Of a stretch of DNA of 64,000 bases, positions 8,690-16,416 are shown piece by piece. This DNA comes from Dehalococcoidia bacterium (GTDB taxonomy: Bacteria; Chloroflexota; Dehalococcoidia; Bin125). Below the pieces are notes generated by a model. That model did no database searches. It worked only from the letters and a program-made list of their open reading frames with translations, and was not told the DNA's origin. Where the stretch lies: positions 1 to 64,000 of the forward strand of contig JAJDXE010000005.1 of assembly GCA_022825265.1 (NCBI GenBank), written 5' to 3'. Numbering within the stretch: the first letter of the stretch is position 1; each line of letters opens with the position of its first letter. The translations under genes and the position numbers were made by a program.

Positions 8690-9444
8690 GCGGACCGCGC
8701 GCGGCGATTGGCTTCCTGACGATTCTGCCCGTGTCCGCCAATCGCGCGCCGACAGGCGCTGATCGCGCCTGGTTTCCCCTGGTCGGACTTCTGTTGGGCG
8801 CGTGCCTCGTGGGCCTTGATGCAGCGGCTCGCGAGGGATTGCCGGCGATCGTGGTCGGCGCTCTGTTGGTTTCTGCACTGTTGATTCTGACTCGAGCGCT
8901 GCACACGGAGGGCTTTCTCGACTGTTGCGACGGGTTGTTTGGCGGCTATACGCCTGAGGATCGACTGCGCATTCTTCGCGACACGCATGTGGGCGCGTTC
9001 GCCGTGATTGGCGGCGCAGCATTGATCGTGACCAAATGGAGTCTGCTGGCCGGGATTCCCGATGGTGCGCGGATCGGTCTGCTGCTGGTCTTCCCCTGCC
9101 TGTCGAGATTCGGCATGCTGGCGACGATGTTGGCGTTTCCCTACGCGCGAGCGCAGGGTCTAGGCACGTCGTTCCAGGATGGCGGACGCTGGTGGCACGG
9201 GGGCGTCGGACTGGTGATCGCAGCGCTGACGGCCGGGCTCTTTCTTGGCGCTGGTGGGCTGGTTCTGTTCGGCGCGGCGACGCTTGTTGGGTTGGGATTG
9301 GGGCGCTGGATGACCGGCAAGCTTGGCGGGATGACGGGCGACGCGTATGGGGCGGTGAACGAGCTTGGTGAGGTCTCGGTACTGATCTTTGGCTTGGCGC
9401 TGGCGCCGGTGTTGCCTGAGCTCTTTGATGCGCCGTTCTGGTAG
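8686..9444 (+). CDS. cobS: adenosylcobinamide-GDP ribazoletransferase (cobalamin synthase)
   Basis: A 252-residue integral membrane CobS with about six hydrophobic helices. It joins adenosylcobinamide-GDP to alpha-ribazole (phosphate), the last assembly step. The family motif appears as TEGFLDCCDGLFGGYTPEDR (about 78-97), followed by RILRDTHVGAFAVIGG; the usual second acidic residue of the DGLAD-type motif is replaced by Cys-Cys, a modest deviation. It starts at GTG in a 4-base overlap with cobT and is followed after 9 bases by the phosphatase gene. Confidence 0.93.
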   Translation: MSGPRAAIGFLTILPVSANRAPTGADRAWFPLVGLLLGACLVGLDAAAREGLPAIVVGALLVSALLILTRALHTEGFLDCCDGLFGGYTPEDRLRILRDTHVGAFAVIGGAALIVTKWSLLAGIPDGARIGLLLVFPCLSRFGMLATMLAFPYARAQGLGTSFQDGGRWWHGGVGLVIAALTAGLFLGAGGLVLFGAATLVGLGLGRWMTGKLGGMTGDAYGAVNELGEVSVLIFGLALAPVLPELFDAPFW

Positions 9445-9453
9445 GAGTTTGCG

Positions 9454-10116
9454 ATGAGTGACGACAGGGTGTTCGTTCCTTGGGATACGGGATGCAGCTG
9501 GTATCTGGTGCGGCACGGGGAGACGGAGTGGAATCGGGCGCGGCGGATCCAGGGACAATCCGATATCCCCCTGAATGAACGAGGGCGCGCTCAGGCCGGT
9601 CGGCTTGGGGGACGACTTGCGGGGACTGCGTTCTCGGCTGTCTATGCCAGCGATCTGGCTCGCACGATGGAGACTGCTCGGTTGGTTTGTGGGGAGTCGG
9701 GTGTTCCGATTACTGGAGTTCCCGCGTTGCGGGAGTTTGCGTATGGCGAGTGGGAAGGGTTGACGTTTGCTGAGGCGGAGGCTCGGGATCCGGCGGGGTT
9801 TGCGGAGCGGATGATGCGACAGAGCGCGGCGTATGCGCCTCCGGGAGGTGAGAGTTCGCGGGAGGTGATTGAGCGAGTTCGTGGGTTTCATGACCGGGTT
9901 CGAGCGGCGCATGGATCGGGCGAGCAGGTTTTGGTTGTGGGGCACGGTGGGTCTTTGCTGGCGTCGTTGATCTGTCTGCTGGACTTGCCGGTTGAGAGTC
10001 ATTCTCGCTTTCGTCTTGACACGGCGAGCCTTTCGGTTGTGCGCACGTTTGGCGACTCGGGGGTGCTGGAGCTGTGGAACGACACGAGTCATCTGGCGTC
10101 GCTGGGGGAGGAGTGA
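9454..10116 (+). CDS. cobC: histidine phosphatase family protein, probable alpha-ribazole phosphatase
   Basis: A 220-residue member of the histidine phosphatase (phosphoglycerate mutase-like) superfamily. The phosphohistidine motif LVRHGETEWN is at about residues 18-27, the second histidine in VVGHGGSL (about 161-168), and an arginine in SDLARTMETA. Within the B12 operon the natural role is removal of phosphate from alpha-ribazole phosphate or from cobalamin phosphate. Sequence alone cannot separate this from other small phosphatases; the assignment rests on position between cobS and cobU. TAGGAG precedes the ATG. Confidence 0.85.
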   Translation: MSDDRVFVPWDTGCSWYLVRHGETEWNRARRIQGQSDIPLNERGRAQAGRLGGRLAGTAFSAVYASDLARTMETARLVCGESGVPITGVPALREFAYGEWEGLTFAEAEARDPAGFAERMMRQSAAYAPPGGESSREVIERVRGFHDRVRAAHGSGEQVLVVGHGGSLLASLICLLDLPVESHSRFRLDTASLSVVRTFGDSGVLELWNDTSHLASLGEE

Positions 10117-10119
10117 GTT

Positions 10120-10659
10120 GTGGCGAAGCGATTGACGCTGATCCTGGGCGGTACGCGGGCCGGGAAGAGCACGTATGCGCAGCGACTTGCAGAGGGCAGC
10201 GGGCGGGTGCTGTTTGCGGCGACGGCCGAGGCGGGCGATGAGGATATGGCGGCGCGGATTCGCAAGCATCGGGACGACCGTCCGGCGGAGTGGGACACGC
10301 TTGAGGAGCCGCTTGACCTGGTCGGCTCGCTGCTGCCGGTTGTGGACGGCTATGACACGGTGCTGCTGGACTGTCTGACGCTGTGGGTGAGCAACCTGAT
10401 GCACGCAGGGGGCGAGCGCGACGTGTTGGCCGAGACTGAGCGGTTGCTGGACTGTTACCGGGAGCAGGATGCGTCATGGATCGTGGTCTCGAATGAGGTG
10501 GGGCTGGGCATCGTGCCGATGACGAAGCTGGGTCGCGACTACGCCGACCAGTTGGGGCGGGTGAATCAGCTTGTCGCGTCGGCGGCGGACGACGTCTGGT
10601 TCGTGGCCGCAGGTCTGCCGCTGAATCTGAAGGCGCTGAGTCAGGACTCGACGCCGTAG
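10120..10659 (+). CDS. cobU: adenosylcobinamide kinase / adenosylcobinamide-phosphate guanylyltransferase
   Basis: A 179-residue bifunctional CobU. It phosphorylates adenosylcobinamide and then transfers GMP, making the substrate of CobS. The P-loop GGTRAGKS is at residues 10-17 (Ala replaces the usual Ser), then RIRKHRDDRPAEWDTLEEP, which carries the guanylylated histidine, LLDCLTLWVSN and VSNEVGLGIVP. It starts at GTG, three bases after the previous stop, with GGGGAGGAG as ribosome binding site. It is the last gene of the operon; together with cobT, cobS and cobO it makes cobinamide salvage complete apart from a source of the lower ligand. Confidence 0.95.
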   Translation: MAKRLTLILGGTRAGKSTYAQRLAEGSGRVLFAATAEAGDEDMAARIRKHRDDRPAEWDTLEEPLDLVGSLLPVVDGYDTVLLDCLTLWVSNLMHAGGERDVLAETERLLDCYREQDASWIVVSNEVGLGIVPMTKLGRDYADQLGRVNQLVASAADDVWFVAAGLPLNLKALSQDSTP

Positions 10660-10662
10660 CGT

Positions 10663-10668
10663 TAGGCT
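10663..10668 (+). promoter_or_regulatory. -10 element TAGGCT for tRNA-Ala
   Basis: TAGGCT ends 9 bases before the first base of the tRNA and fits the TANNCT pattern of the window. Confidence 0.45.
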
Positions 10669-10677
10669 GAGATCTCC

Positions 10678-10753
10678 GGGGCCGTAGCTCAGTTGGGAGA
10701 GCGCTGCCCTTGCACGGCAGAGGTCAGGGGTTCGAATCCCCTCGGCTCCACCA
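10678..10753 (+). tRNA. tRNA-Ala (anticodon UGC), CCA encoded
   Basis: A 76-base cloverleaf: acceptor GGGGCCG pairs with CGGCTCC (one G-T), D arm GCTCAGTTGGGAGAGC, anticodon stem CTGCC/GGCAG enclosing TTGCACG with anticodon TGC, T arm AGGGGTTCGAATCCCCT, discriminator A and encoded CCA at 10751-10753. Three-prime ends of tRNA genes are common integration targets, but no duplicated end was found downstream. Confidence 0.97.
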
Positions 10754-10781
10754 CCCCGGTTCCAGCGGTTCGGGACGACCG

Positions 10782-11168
10782 ATGAGCGACGACGCGCCTG
10801 ACCAGCGGCCCGGCCGGATTGGCTGGCAGGACCTGACGGTCGGGGACGCCGAGCAGGTGCGGGACTTCTACTCGGCGGTCGCCGGCTGGCAGTCGCAGCC
10901 GCTGAGCATGGGCGACTACGACGACTACGTGATGCTCACGCCCGACGGGGAGTCGGCGGTTGGAGGCGTTTGCCACGCGCGCGGGGTCAACGCCAACATT
11001 CCGCCGATGTGGATGATCTATATCAACGTGGAGGACCTCGATTCCAGCGTGGAGCGGGTGACGGAGCTGGGCGGCGAGATCGTGGACGGCCCGCGGGCGA
11101 TGGGCGAGGGCCGGTTCTGCGTGATTCGGGATCCGGCGGGGGCGGTCTGTGGGTTGATCGAGGCGTAG
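10782..11168 (+). CDS. VOC (glyoxalase/bleomycin resistance-like) family protein
   Basis: A 128-residue protein with two beta-alpha-beta-beta-beta modules of the vicinal oxygen chelate fold: an opening strand GWQDLTVGDAEQVRDFYSAV with the following GW, a central YINVEDLDSSVERVTELGG, and the closing strand FCVIRDPAGAVCGLIEA. Members bind a metal or small hydrophobic ligand and include lyases, dioxygenases and resistance proteins; metal ligands are not complete enough here to choose one. The ATG lies 28 bases after the tRNA with a poor ribosome binding site, so it may depend on read-through from the tRNA promoter. Confidence 0.75.
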   Translation: MSDDAPDQRPGRIGWQDLTVGDAEQVRDFYSAVAGWQSQPLSMGDYDDYVMLTPDGESAVGGVCHARGVNANIPPMWMIYINVEDLDSSVERVTELGGEIVDGPRAMGEGRFCVIRDPAGAVCGLIEA

Positions 11169-11587
11169 GGCGTTCGGTTCTGTTCGGCCGGTTTGGATAG
11201 GCGCGTCTGCCTGTGGAGGCGGTCGCCCGGGTGGTTGGTAGAGATTTTTTCTTTCCGGCGGGGTGGAGGAAAAAACGGCGTCTGGCCGCGTAAAACACTG
11301 GGTTTTGGGCGATCTGGGGTGGTAGGAGGTGGTTGGGTTTGGTTGGCTTTGGTAAGCGGTGGTTGGGTGGTGAGGGGCCGGTTTGGTGTTCGGATCTGTC
11401 CAGATTGGAGCAGGGTCCATCTGTGTCGATCCAGGTAAGTCCTGGTCGATCCTGATAACATGGTAGGGGTTGTTGGGGTTGGCTGTCGGTCACTTTGGTC
11501 CGTCCGCAATGCGGGTGTTGGGTGATTGTATATGGACGAATGTGCGATGTTCGGTTGAGGGGCGAGTGTGGTGGCGATGTCGTAGCG
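11169..11587. other. G/T-rich intergenic stretch with an A/T-flanked stem
   Basis: About 420 bases with no supported gene. It holds an imperfect inverted repeat of TTTTTTC-type and GAAAAAA-type sequence (11245-11275) and a strongly strand-biased G/T-rich part (about 11310-11390) made of GGTTGG, GGTGG and TTGG words. It separates two gene ends and may hold a terminator; otherwise nothing recognisable. Confidence 0.5.
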
Positions 11588-14401
11588 CTACAGCTGCTGG
11601 TTCGAGATGACCGGCTCGGAAGCGAGGAGGTGTCGCAAGCCGCCGAGGTCGGGTAAGCCGAGCGCTTGCGACAAACCGGTGTCAAGGGCCGCTCGTACAG
11701 AGCAGTGTGCCATCTCTGGAAACGGTAAGAACTCGGCATCTGACTGCTTGGCAAAGAGATCAACCAGTTGTGCCAAGACTGGCGGGGAAAGACCTTGCAC
11801 ATCTAGCACATGAAGTCTTTCGAGATCTCCCTTCTTCAAATCGACCCACCCGCCCTCGGTTGTGTTTCGAGTCGCTAGAAGAGTGAGCAGGCCAAGACTG
11901 CTATTCAGCCACACCGCGAGAGCGGCGTCTACGTCGGCAGTCGCGGTCTTGGCAGGCCAGAAGGAATTTGATAGCACGGCTTGGCTTGCGCACATACCAA
12001 CGACGCGCGCATTGGTCAACCTTAACCGTTCTGCGATAAGCAAGCGTCCCGCTTTCGGCCATAATGTGTGGATAGGCTTGAGCCGCCTACCGGGGAGCGG
12101 CTCGACCAAGGGAGCAAGATACTTGTCAGGATTAGTTGCCATAGTCCGGCGGACATCCGAATGATGATCTTCTACCATTGGATACGCTGTCACGGCGTCC
12201 GTGCGTTCAAATCCATCCCAGATGTCGCGACGGTCTGGCCCAATCTCAGCAATCGATCCCAGGGCGATCATGGGGACATTCGCGTGGTTCTGCGATCCGG
12301 GAAGCCACACTTCACCTCTATTGAGGAGGCGAATTGCGCTGCGGGTTAGGTCCGTTCGTGCAAACTGCATTCCTCGCCACTGTGATCCCAGATACTGCGA
12401 CTCTGGTATAGACAGTGAGACACCAACGTGATCGCCGTCCACTGTCAACAGGCCCATGCCTGACTCTTCAATCGGCGCAGGCGTCGTGTTGCAGATTGCA
12501 TCGGCTAAACGGCCGGCGTCGAAGATGCGACTTGGGTTTCGCCAGAGATTCACGAAAGTTGTCCGGTGCTCTTCTTCTTCATCGTCGGTACGCGACCGTC
12601 TGGTGGCGATAAGTAGGGCATCGGAGTACTTGGCATCCTCGGAGAACTTCCACCTCTTTGGGTCATGTGATGTTATGACCGTTTCCAGCCGGAACTCGCT
12701 CTCGATTAGTGTTCGCGTCTGGGACCATGATCGACCCGTGCACACTCGTACAGGCAAGACCAAGGCAAGTCGTCCTTCTCCAGGATGTAGCTTGGGAGCA
12801 ACGGCCGCTACGAATGGTGCTCCGAGACCAGCGGTGGCGGTTGCAGAACGTGATTTGAGTCGATGCCGTAGTTCACTTTGGAGCTTCGATCGCTCGGGTC
12901 CCGGCACGCTACCGAATAGCAGATTACCGCCGACAGAACGTGTAAACGGTGGATTCATGATAGCGAGATCTAGTGGCGGCAGTACCGCAGTAGTCGTCTC
13001 TCTGGCGGGCCTACTGGTTGTCCCGGAGATTCGCCCTACGCCATGAGAAGTCGTTCCGGCGTAGTCTCGCGATAGTGCCCGTTGCACCGGAACTTCGTTG
13101 CTACCGAGAAAGTCAAGGGAACCGAGGGCAAGTCGATCGCTCGCAGCTCCAAGATCGAGTTGGTAGAGGTTCATTCGGTCGAAATCGATTTCTGGGTTGA
13201 GCGCCGCCAAACTGGTAGCAGCGAAATGGACTGCAGAGAGTTGGACGTCATAGCCGTGGAGAGCCTGCTCAACCATTGCCTTGTGCAGCTCGGCGGATTG
13301 CCTGCCTCCGGCTGTCTGGTGTCGGCGTTCGGCCTCGGCGGCGACGGCCATTAGGAGGGTTCCGGTGCCGCAGGCGAGGTCGGCAACATTGAGTGAGGCG
13401 GGAAACTCATGGTCGGCCCAGTCGATGTTGGGCGGCCAATTCTCGAAGACCAGCCGAGCCAGCAGGGTCGCGGCGGGAACCGAGGTGTAGTAGGCGCCGG
13501 TGAACTTGGCGTCGGATAGCAGAGTGTGGAAGAGACGACCGGAGAGATCATGTCCTTCAACGAGGCGGGTTTGTTCGACCGCTCGCAGCAGGGGCCTCAA
13601 CACCATGCGCGCCGTCGGCGGCGGAGCATATCCAAGTATCTTGAGAAGGTCAGCGGCGAGCTCAAAGACCGGTACATAATCGATCTCGTCACAGATCGCG
13701 CGCCACGCAGCCTCAAGTCTCGAGGTGTCGTCACCGGTCACCTCGTTGAGCGAGGGCACATCGTCGCGAATGGTCGCCAGTCGGTCCTGGAAGGCGAGGG
13801 CGTTGAACAGGACCAAGCACCCGATTCGCTGTGCGGCGGCTTTGTCCTTCTCGTCGTCGGTCTCGGCGATCGCCTCTGCGATGAGTCGAGCGACACGAGC
13901 GTGCTTGCGCATTTCGGAGGCAGCCTGGTCGAGCCCGTAGCCGACTGCGCCAGCGGCCGCGACGACGCGGTCAACACCTTCGATTTCCAGCGGCAGTAGC
14001 CGCAGGTGGCCAGCGAACTGCTCAATGGTTCCTTCGCGCAGGGTGCGGTCATCGAAGACCCGGGCCCGCGAGCTGTGCAGGTACCACTGGAGGTTCAGAG
14101 TGTGTTCAAGTTCATCGTGGATGTCATCGACGTACTTGAGGTCGTCCGGATAGAGGACGCCGACCCGGGCGACGGCTTCGGGGAAGTCATGAACGCGCTG
14201 ATCGAGCTGGTCGTCAAGGGCGGGCATATTGGATTCCCACTTGCACTCGATCAGGATGAGTTCGCCGGTGCGGAGTTCGAAGCGGATGTCGGGAGTATCG
14301 CCTCGGCTGCGGCGTTCGGCGCGAGCTTTGATGCCACGGGCGCGAAGCAGTTGTCCGAGGAGAGGGTTGACGGCTTCCTCGCGGGCGGTTTCGGTGGTCA
14401 T
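11588..14401 (-). CDS. N-terminal PD-(D/E)XK nuclease domain fused to N6-adenine DNA methyltransferase (type IIG-like restriction-modification)
   Basis: A 937-residue protein. Residues 37-54 read PD...ECK (Asp38, Glu52, Lys54), the PD-(D/E)XK nuclease core. The middle is a gamma-class adenine methylase: GAYYTS at 302-307, SAM-binding DLACGTG at 341-347 and catalytic NPPF at 483-486. The last 400 residues probably hold target recognition. Both cutting and methylating activities in one chain are typical of type IIG (Eco57I-like) enzymes, protecting host DNA while cleaving foreign DNA. It stands alone between tRNA-Ala and the 5S rRNA gene, and its base composition is visibly lower in GC than its neighbours, a sign of transfer. 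The ATG lacks both a ribosome binding site and the TANNCT element. A methylase with inactive nuclease is the main alternative. Confidence 0.8.
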   Translation of the reverse strand: MTTETAREEAVNPLLGQLLRARGIKARAERRSRGDTPDIRFELRTGELILIECKWESNMPALDDQLDQRVHDFPEAVARVGVLYPDDLKYVDDIHDELEHTLNLQWYLHSSRARVFDDRTLREGTIEQFAGHLRLLPLEIEGVDRVVAAAGAVGYGLDQAASEMRKHARVARLIAEAIAETDDEKDKAAAQRIGCLVLFNALAFQDRLATIRDDVPSLNEVTGDDTSRLEAAWRAICDEIDYVPVFELAADLLKILGYAPPPTARMVLRPLLRAVEQTRLVEGHDLSGRLFHTLLSDAKFTGAYYTSVPAATLLARLVFENWPPNIDWADHEFPASLNVADLACGTGTLLMAVAAEAERRHQTAGGRQSAELHKAMVEQALHGYDVQLSAVHFAATSLAALNPEIDFDRMNLYQLDLGAASDRLALGSLDFLGSNEVPVQRALSRDYAGTTSHGVGRISGTTSRPARETTTAVLPPLDLAIMNPPFTRSVGGNLLFGSVPGPERSKLQSELRHRLKSRSATATAGLGAPFVAAVAPKLHPGEGRLALVLPVRVCTGRSWSQTRTLIESEFRLETVITSHDPKRWKFSEDAKYSDALLIATRRSRTDDEEEEHRTTFVNLWRNPSRIFDAGRLADAICNTTPAPIEESGMGLLTVDGDHVGVSLSIPESQYLGSQWRGMQFARTDLTRSAIRLLNRGEVWLPGSQNHANVPMIALGSIAEIGPDRRDIWDGFERTDAVTAYPMVEDHHSDVRRTMATNPDKYLAPLVEPLPGRRLKPIHTLWPKAGRLLIAERLRLTNARVVGMCASQAVLSNSFWPAKTATADVDAALAVWLNSSLGLLTLLATRNTTEGGWVDLKKGDLERLHVLDVQGLSPPVLAQLVDLFAKQSDAEFLPFPEMAHCSVRAALDTGLSQALGLPDLGGLRHLLASEPVISNQQL

Positions 14402-14467
14402 AGGCTGGATTGTCGCACAGGTTTCGCGGCGACGCGGAGATCATCTAGGTGAGCGGCGGGGTCGTGC

Positions 14468-14473
14468 TACGAT
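14468..14473 (+). promoter_or_regulatory. -10 element TACGAT for 5S rRNA
   Basis: TACGAT ends 7 bases before the 5-prime end of the 5S rRNA helix, the spacing expected between a -10 box and the start of transcription. Confidence 0.5.
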
Positions 14474-14480
14474 CTTTCTT

Positions 14481-14601
14481 GAGCTGGTGATTGGAGCGCG
14501 GTGGCACCACCCGTTCCCATCCCGAACACGGAAGTGAAACGCCGCAGCGCCGACGATACTGGGGGGGCAACCCCCTGCGGAAAATAGGCCATTGCCAGCT
14601 C
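14481..14601 (+). rRNA. rrf: 5S ribosomal RNA (isolated)
   Basis: A 121-base 5S rRNA. The terminal helix GAGCTGGTGAT (14481-14491) pairs with ATTGCCAGCTC (14591-14601); the universal core CCCGTTCCCATCCCGAAC (loop A/B region), GGAAGTGAAAC and the closing AATAGGCC are present. No 23S or 16S gene lies on either side; instead an own promoter element and a strong terminator enclose it. Confidence 0.95.
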
Positions 14602-14616
14602 GCTCTTGTGAATCGG

Positions 14617-14653
14617 CCGCCCGGCTGCCCTGTAGAGGCGCCGGGCGGTTTTT
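14617..14653 (+). terminator. rho-independent terminator of 5S rRNA
   Basis: Stem CCGCCCGGC (14617-14625) with GCCGGGCGG (14640-14648), followed by five T residues. Confidence 0.9.
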
Positions 14654-14662
14654 CTTGTTTGC

Positions 14663-14709
14663 GGGGGAGCCCCCCTCCGCCTTCGGCACCTCCCCCCAGA
14701 GGGGGGAGG
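14663..14709. repeat. GC-rich REP-like palindrome
   Basis: Nested inverted repeats: GCC TTC GGC (14679-14687) and a perfect 9-bp stem CCTCCCCCC-AGA-GGGGGGAGG (14689-14709). A related element lies at 60943-60992. Probably a dispersed extragenic palindrome, possibly a second terminator after the 5S gene. Confidence 0.6.
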
Positions 14710-14760
14710 AAAGAAGACAGGGAGGGACCCGTGTTCGAGGGGGGTCTGGGGGTGCTGTGA

Positions 14761-14766
14761 TACGAT
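14761..14766 (+). promoter_or_regulatory. extended -10 element TGATACGAT before rpsA
   Basis: TACGAT preceded by TGA (extended -10 form). It implies a leader of about 70 bases before the TTG start of S1, containing a GGAG-type site far from the start and a small CCTC/GAGG hairpin. Confidence 0.4.
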
Positions 14767-14844
14767 TCGGCAAACCCCAGAAAGGAGCCGGGGCGGGCCA
14801 TTTTGCCTCCTTGTTGAGGCTTTTCCGTCCCAACTCACCAACCC

Positions 14845-16266
14845 TTGACCACACCCAGCACTGACATCGATCCGAACGCGCCCGCGCCCCCGACCGCAAC
14901 GGAAGTGGGGGCATCCGAACCGACCACCATGGATGAACTCCTGGCCGAACCTGGCCGGGAACCGCTGAACCCCAGACGGGGCGACATTGTCGAAGGCATC
15001 GTCGTCCACTGGTCGGGTTCGGCGCTGATCGTCGATGTGGGTGCGAAGTCGGAGGGCATCGTCCACTTCGAGGAGATGCGCTCGCTGACGGACACGGAGC
15101 GCGAGGCGCTGAAGACCGGCGACCCGGTGCATGTGTTTGTGACGGACTCGGAGTCGGAGGGCGGTTCGCTGGAGCTGTCGATCGACCGGGCGCGGGGCGA
15201 GCAGGGCTGGCATGAGCTGCAGCGCCGCTTCGACGAGAACGAGGTCTTCGACGCCCGCGTGACCGGCTCGAACAAGGGCGGTCTGCTGGTCAACGTGGAG
15301 GGCGTGAACGCGTTCGTGCCGCTGTCGCAGATTGTCGAGATTACGGGCGACCGCGAGCAGGCGATTGCGCAGCTCTCGGAGTACGAAGGCCGCACGCTGC
15401 GCTTCAAGGTGATTGAGATTAATCGGCGCCGAAACCGCGTGATCCTGTCGGAGCGCGCGGCGGTGCAGGAATGGCGGGCGGAGCAGAAGGATCGTCTGCT
15501 GGAAGAACTCCAGGAGGGCGAGATTCGCTCGGGCCGGATTACCAGCATTCGCTCGTTCGGCGTGTTCGTCGACCTGGGCGGGGCGGACGGCCTGGCGCAC
15601 CTGTCGGAGCTGAGCTGGGAGCGGGACGTCGACCCGGAGTCGATGTTCACGATCGGCCAGACGATCGACGTGTACATCACGAAGATCGACAAGGAATCGA
15701 AGAAGATCGGCCTCTCGGTCCGGCGCGCGTCGCCGGAGCAGTGGGACGAAGTCGTGGCCAAGTTCGAGGTCGGCGACATCGTGCCGTCGGTGGTGACCAA
15801 GCTGGTCACGTTCGGCGCGTTTGCGCGGCTCGAGGGTCCGGTCGAGGGACTGGTTCATGTTTCCGAGCTGGCCGACCGGCGGATCACGCATCCGCGCGAG
15901 GTTGTGCTGGAGAACGACATCATTCCGGCGAAGATCGTGCGGATCGAGCGGGATCGACACCGGTTGGGACTGTCTCTGCGACAGGCTCGGACGGACGCCG
16001 AGCGCCTGGGCTGGATTTTCAACCAGGACGGCGGAATCATTCGTCTGCCGGACGATGTGGCCGAGCGCTTCGGCGTTGAGCAGGAGTCCATGCCCGAGCC
16101 TCCGCCGATGCCTGAGCCGTCGGAGGAACCGTCGCGAGCGGCCGAGGAAGCGCAGCCCGAGGCTGCTGCTCCGGAGCCGGTGCGCGCGGTCTCGGCGATG
16201 CAGGAGGCGCTGGAGCGAGCCGGCGTCACGGAGCAGGACTTCGGCGACAGTCGAGGGTCCGGCTAG
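14845..16266 (+). CDS. rpsA: 30S ribosomal protein S1 (four S1 domains)
   Basis: A 473-residue protein with four consecutive S1 RNA-binding domains at about residues 44-110, 130-200, 218-290 and 305-375. Clear cores are GDIVEGIVVHWSGSALIVDVG, ARVTGSNKGGLLVNVEG, GRITSIRSFGVFVDLGG and VVTKLVTFGAFARLEG. An acidic, proline-rich tail follows. S1 holds mRNA on the small subunit; four-domain forms are usual outside proteobacteria. The start is doubtful: an in-frame stop at 14815 leaves only TTG 14845 or ATG 14929, and neither has a ribosome binding site. The downstream neighbour clpC has its own promoter element. Confidence 0.9.
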   Translation: MTTPSTDIDPNAPAPPTATEVGASEPTTMDELLAEPGREPLNPRRGDIVEGIVVHWSGSALIVDVGAKSEGIVHFEEMRSLTDTEREALKTGDPVHVFVTDSESEGGSLELSIDRARGEQGWHELQRRFDENEVFDARVTGSNKGGLLVNVEGVNAFVPLSQIVEITGDREQAIAQLSEYEGRTLRFKVIEINRRRNRVILSERAAVQEWRAEQKDRLLEELQEGEIRSGRITSIRSFGVFVDLGGADGLAHLSELSWERDVDPESMFTIGQTIDVYITKIDKESKKIGLSVRRASPEQWDEVVAKFEVGDIVPSVVTKLVTFGAFARLEGPVEGLVHVSELADRRITHPREVVLENDIIPAKIVRIERDRHRLGLSLRQARTDAERLGWIFNQDGGIIRLPDDVAERFGVEQESMPEPPPMPEPSEEPSRAAEEAQPEAAAPEPVRAVSAMQEALERAGVTEQDFGDSRGSG

Positions 16267-16356
16267 CTCTGGTCGCGAGTCCACAGCTCCCACGTCCTGG
16301 GATGAACGCGACCTGCACACACGCTCGCAGCCGGCGTTGGGTATTCGCTGCTCTGA

Positions 16357-16362
16357 TAGGCT
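16357..16362 (+). promoter_or_regulatory. extended -10 element TGATAGGCT before clpC
   Basis: TAGGCT preceded by TGA, 54 bases before the clpC start; it fits the TANNCT pattern. Confidence 0.5.
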
Positions 16363-16416
16363 GACCGTATCCCGCGAGCGGCCCGTCTGCGGTCGCATCG
16401 TGCACTGGAGACTGCC

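Noticed and set aside
7325..9022. 565-codon antisense frame over cobO, cobT and cobS
   Set aside because: Arg/His-rich shadow of three well-supported genes.
10678..14460. Genomic island integrated at tRNA-Ala with att duplication
   Set aside because: No second copy of the tRNA 3-prime end and no integrase gene were found; only composition supports transfer.
14467..16398. 643-codon antisense frame over rpsA and the 5S rRNA gene
   Set aside because: It runs through an rRNA gene and mirrors the codon pattern of S1; a high-GC shadow.
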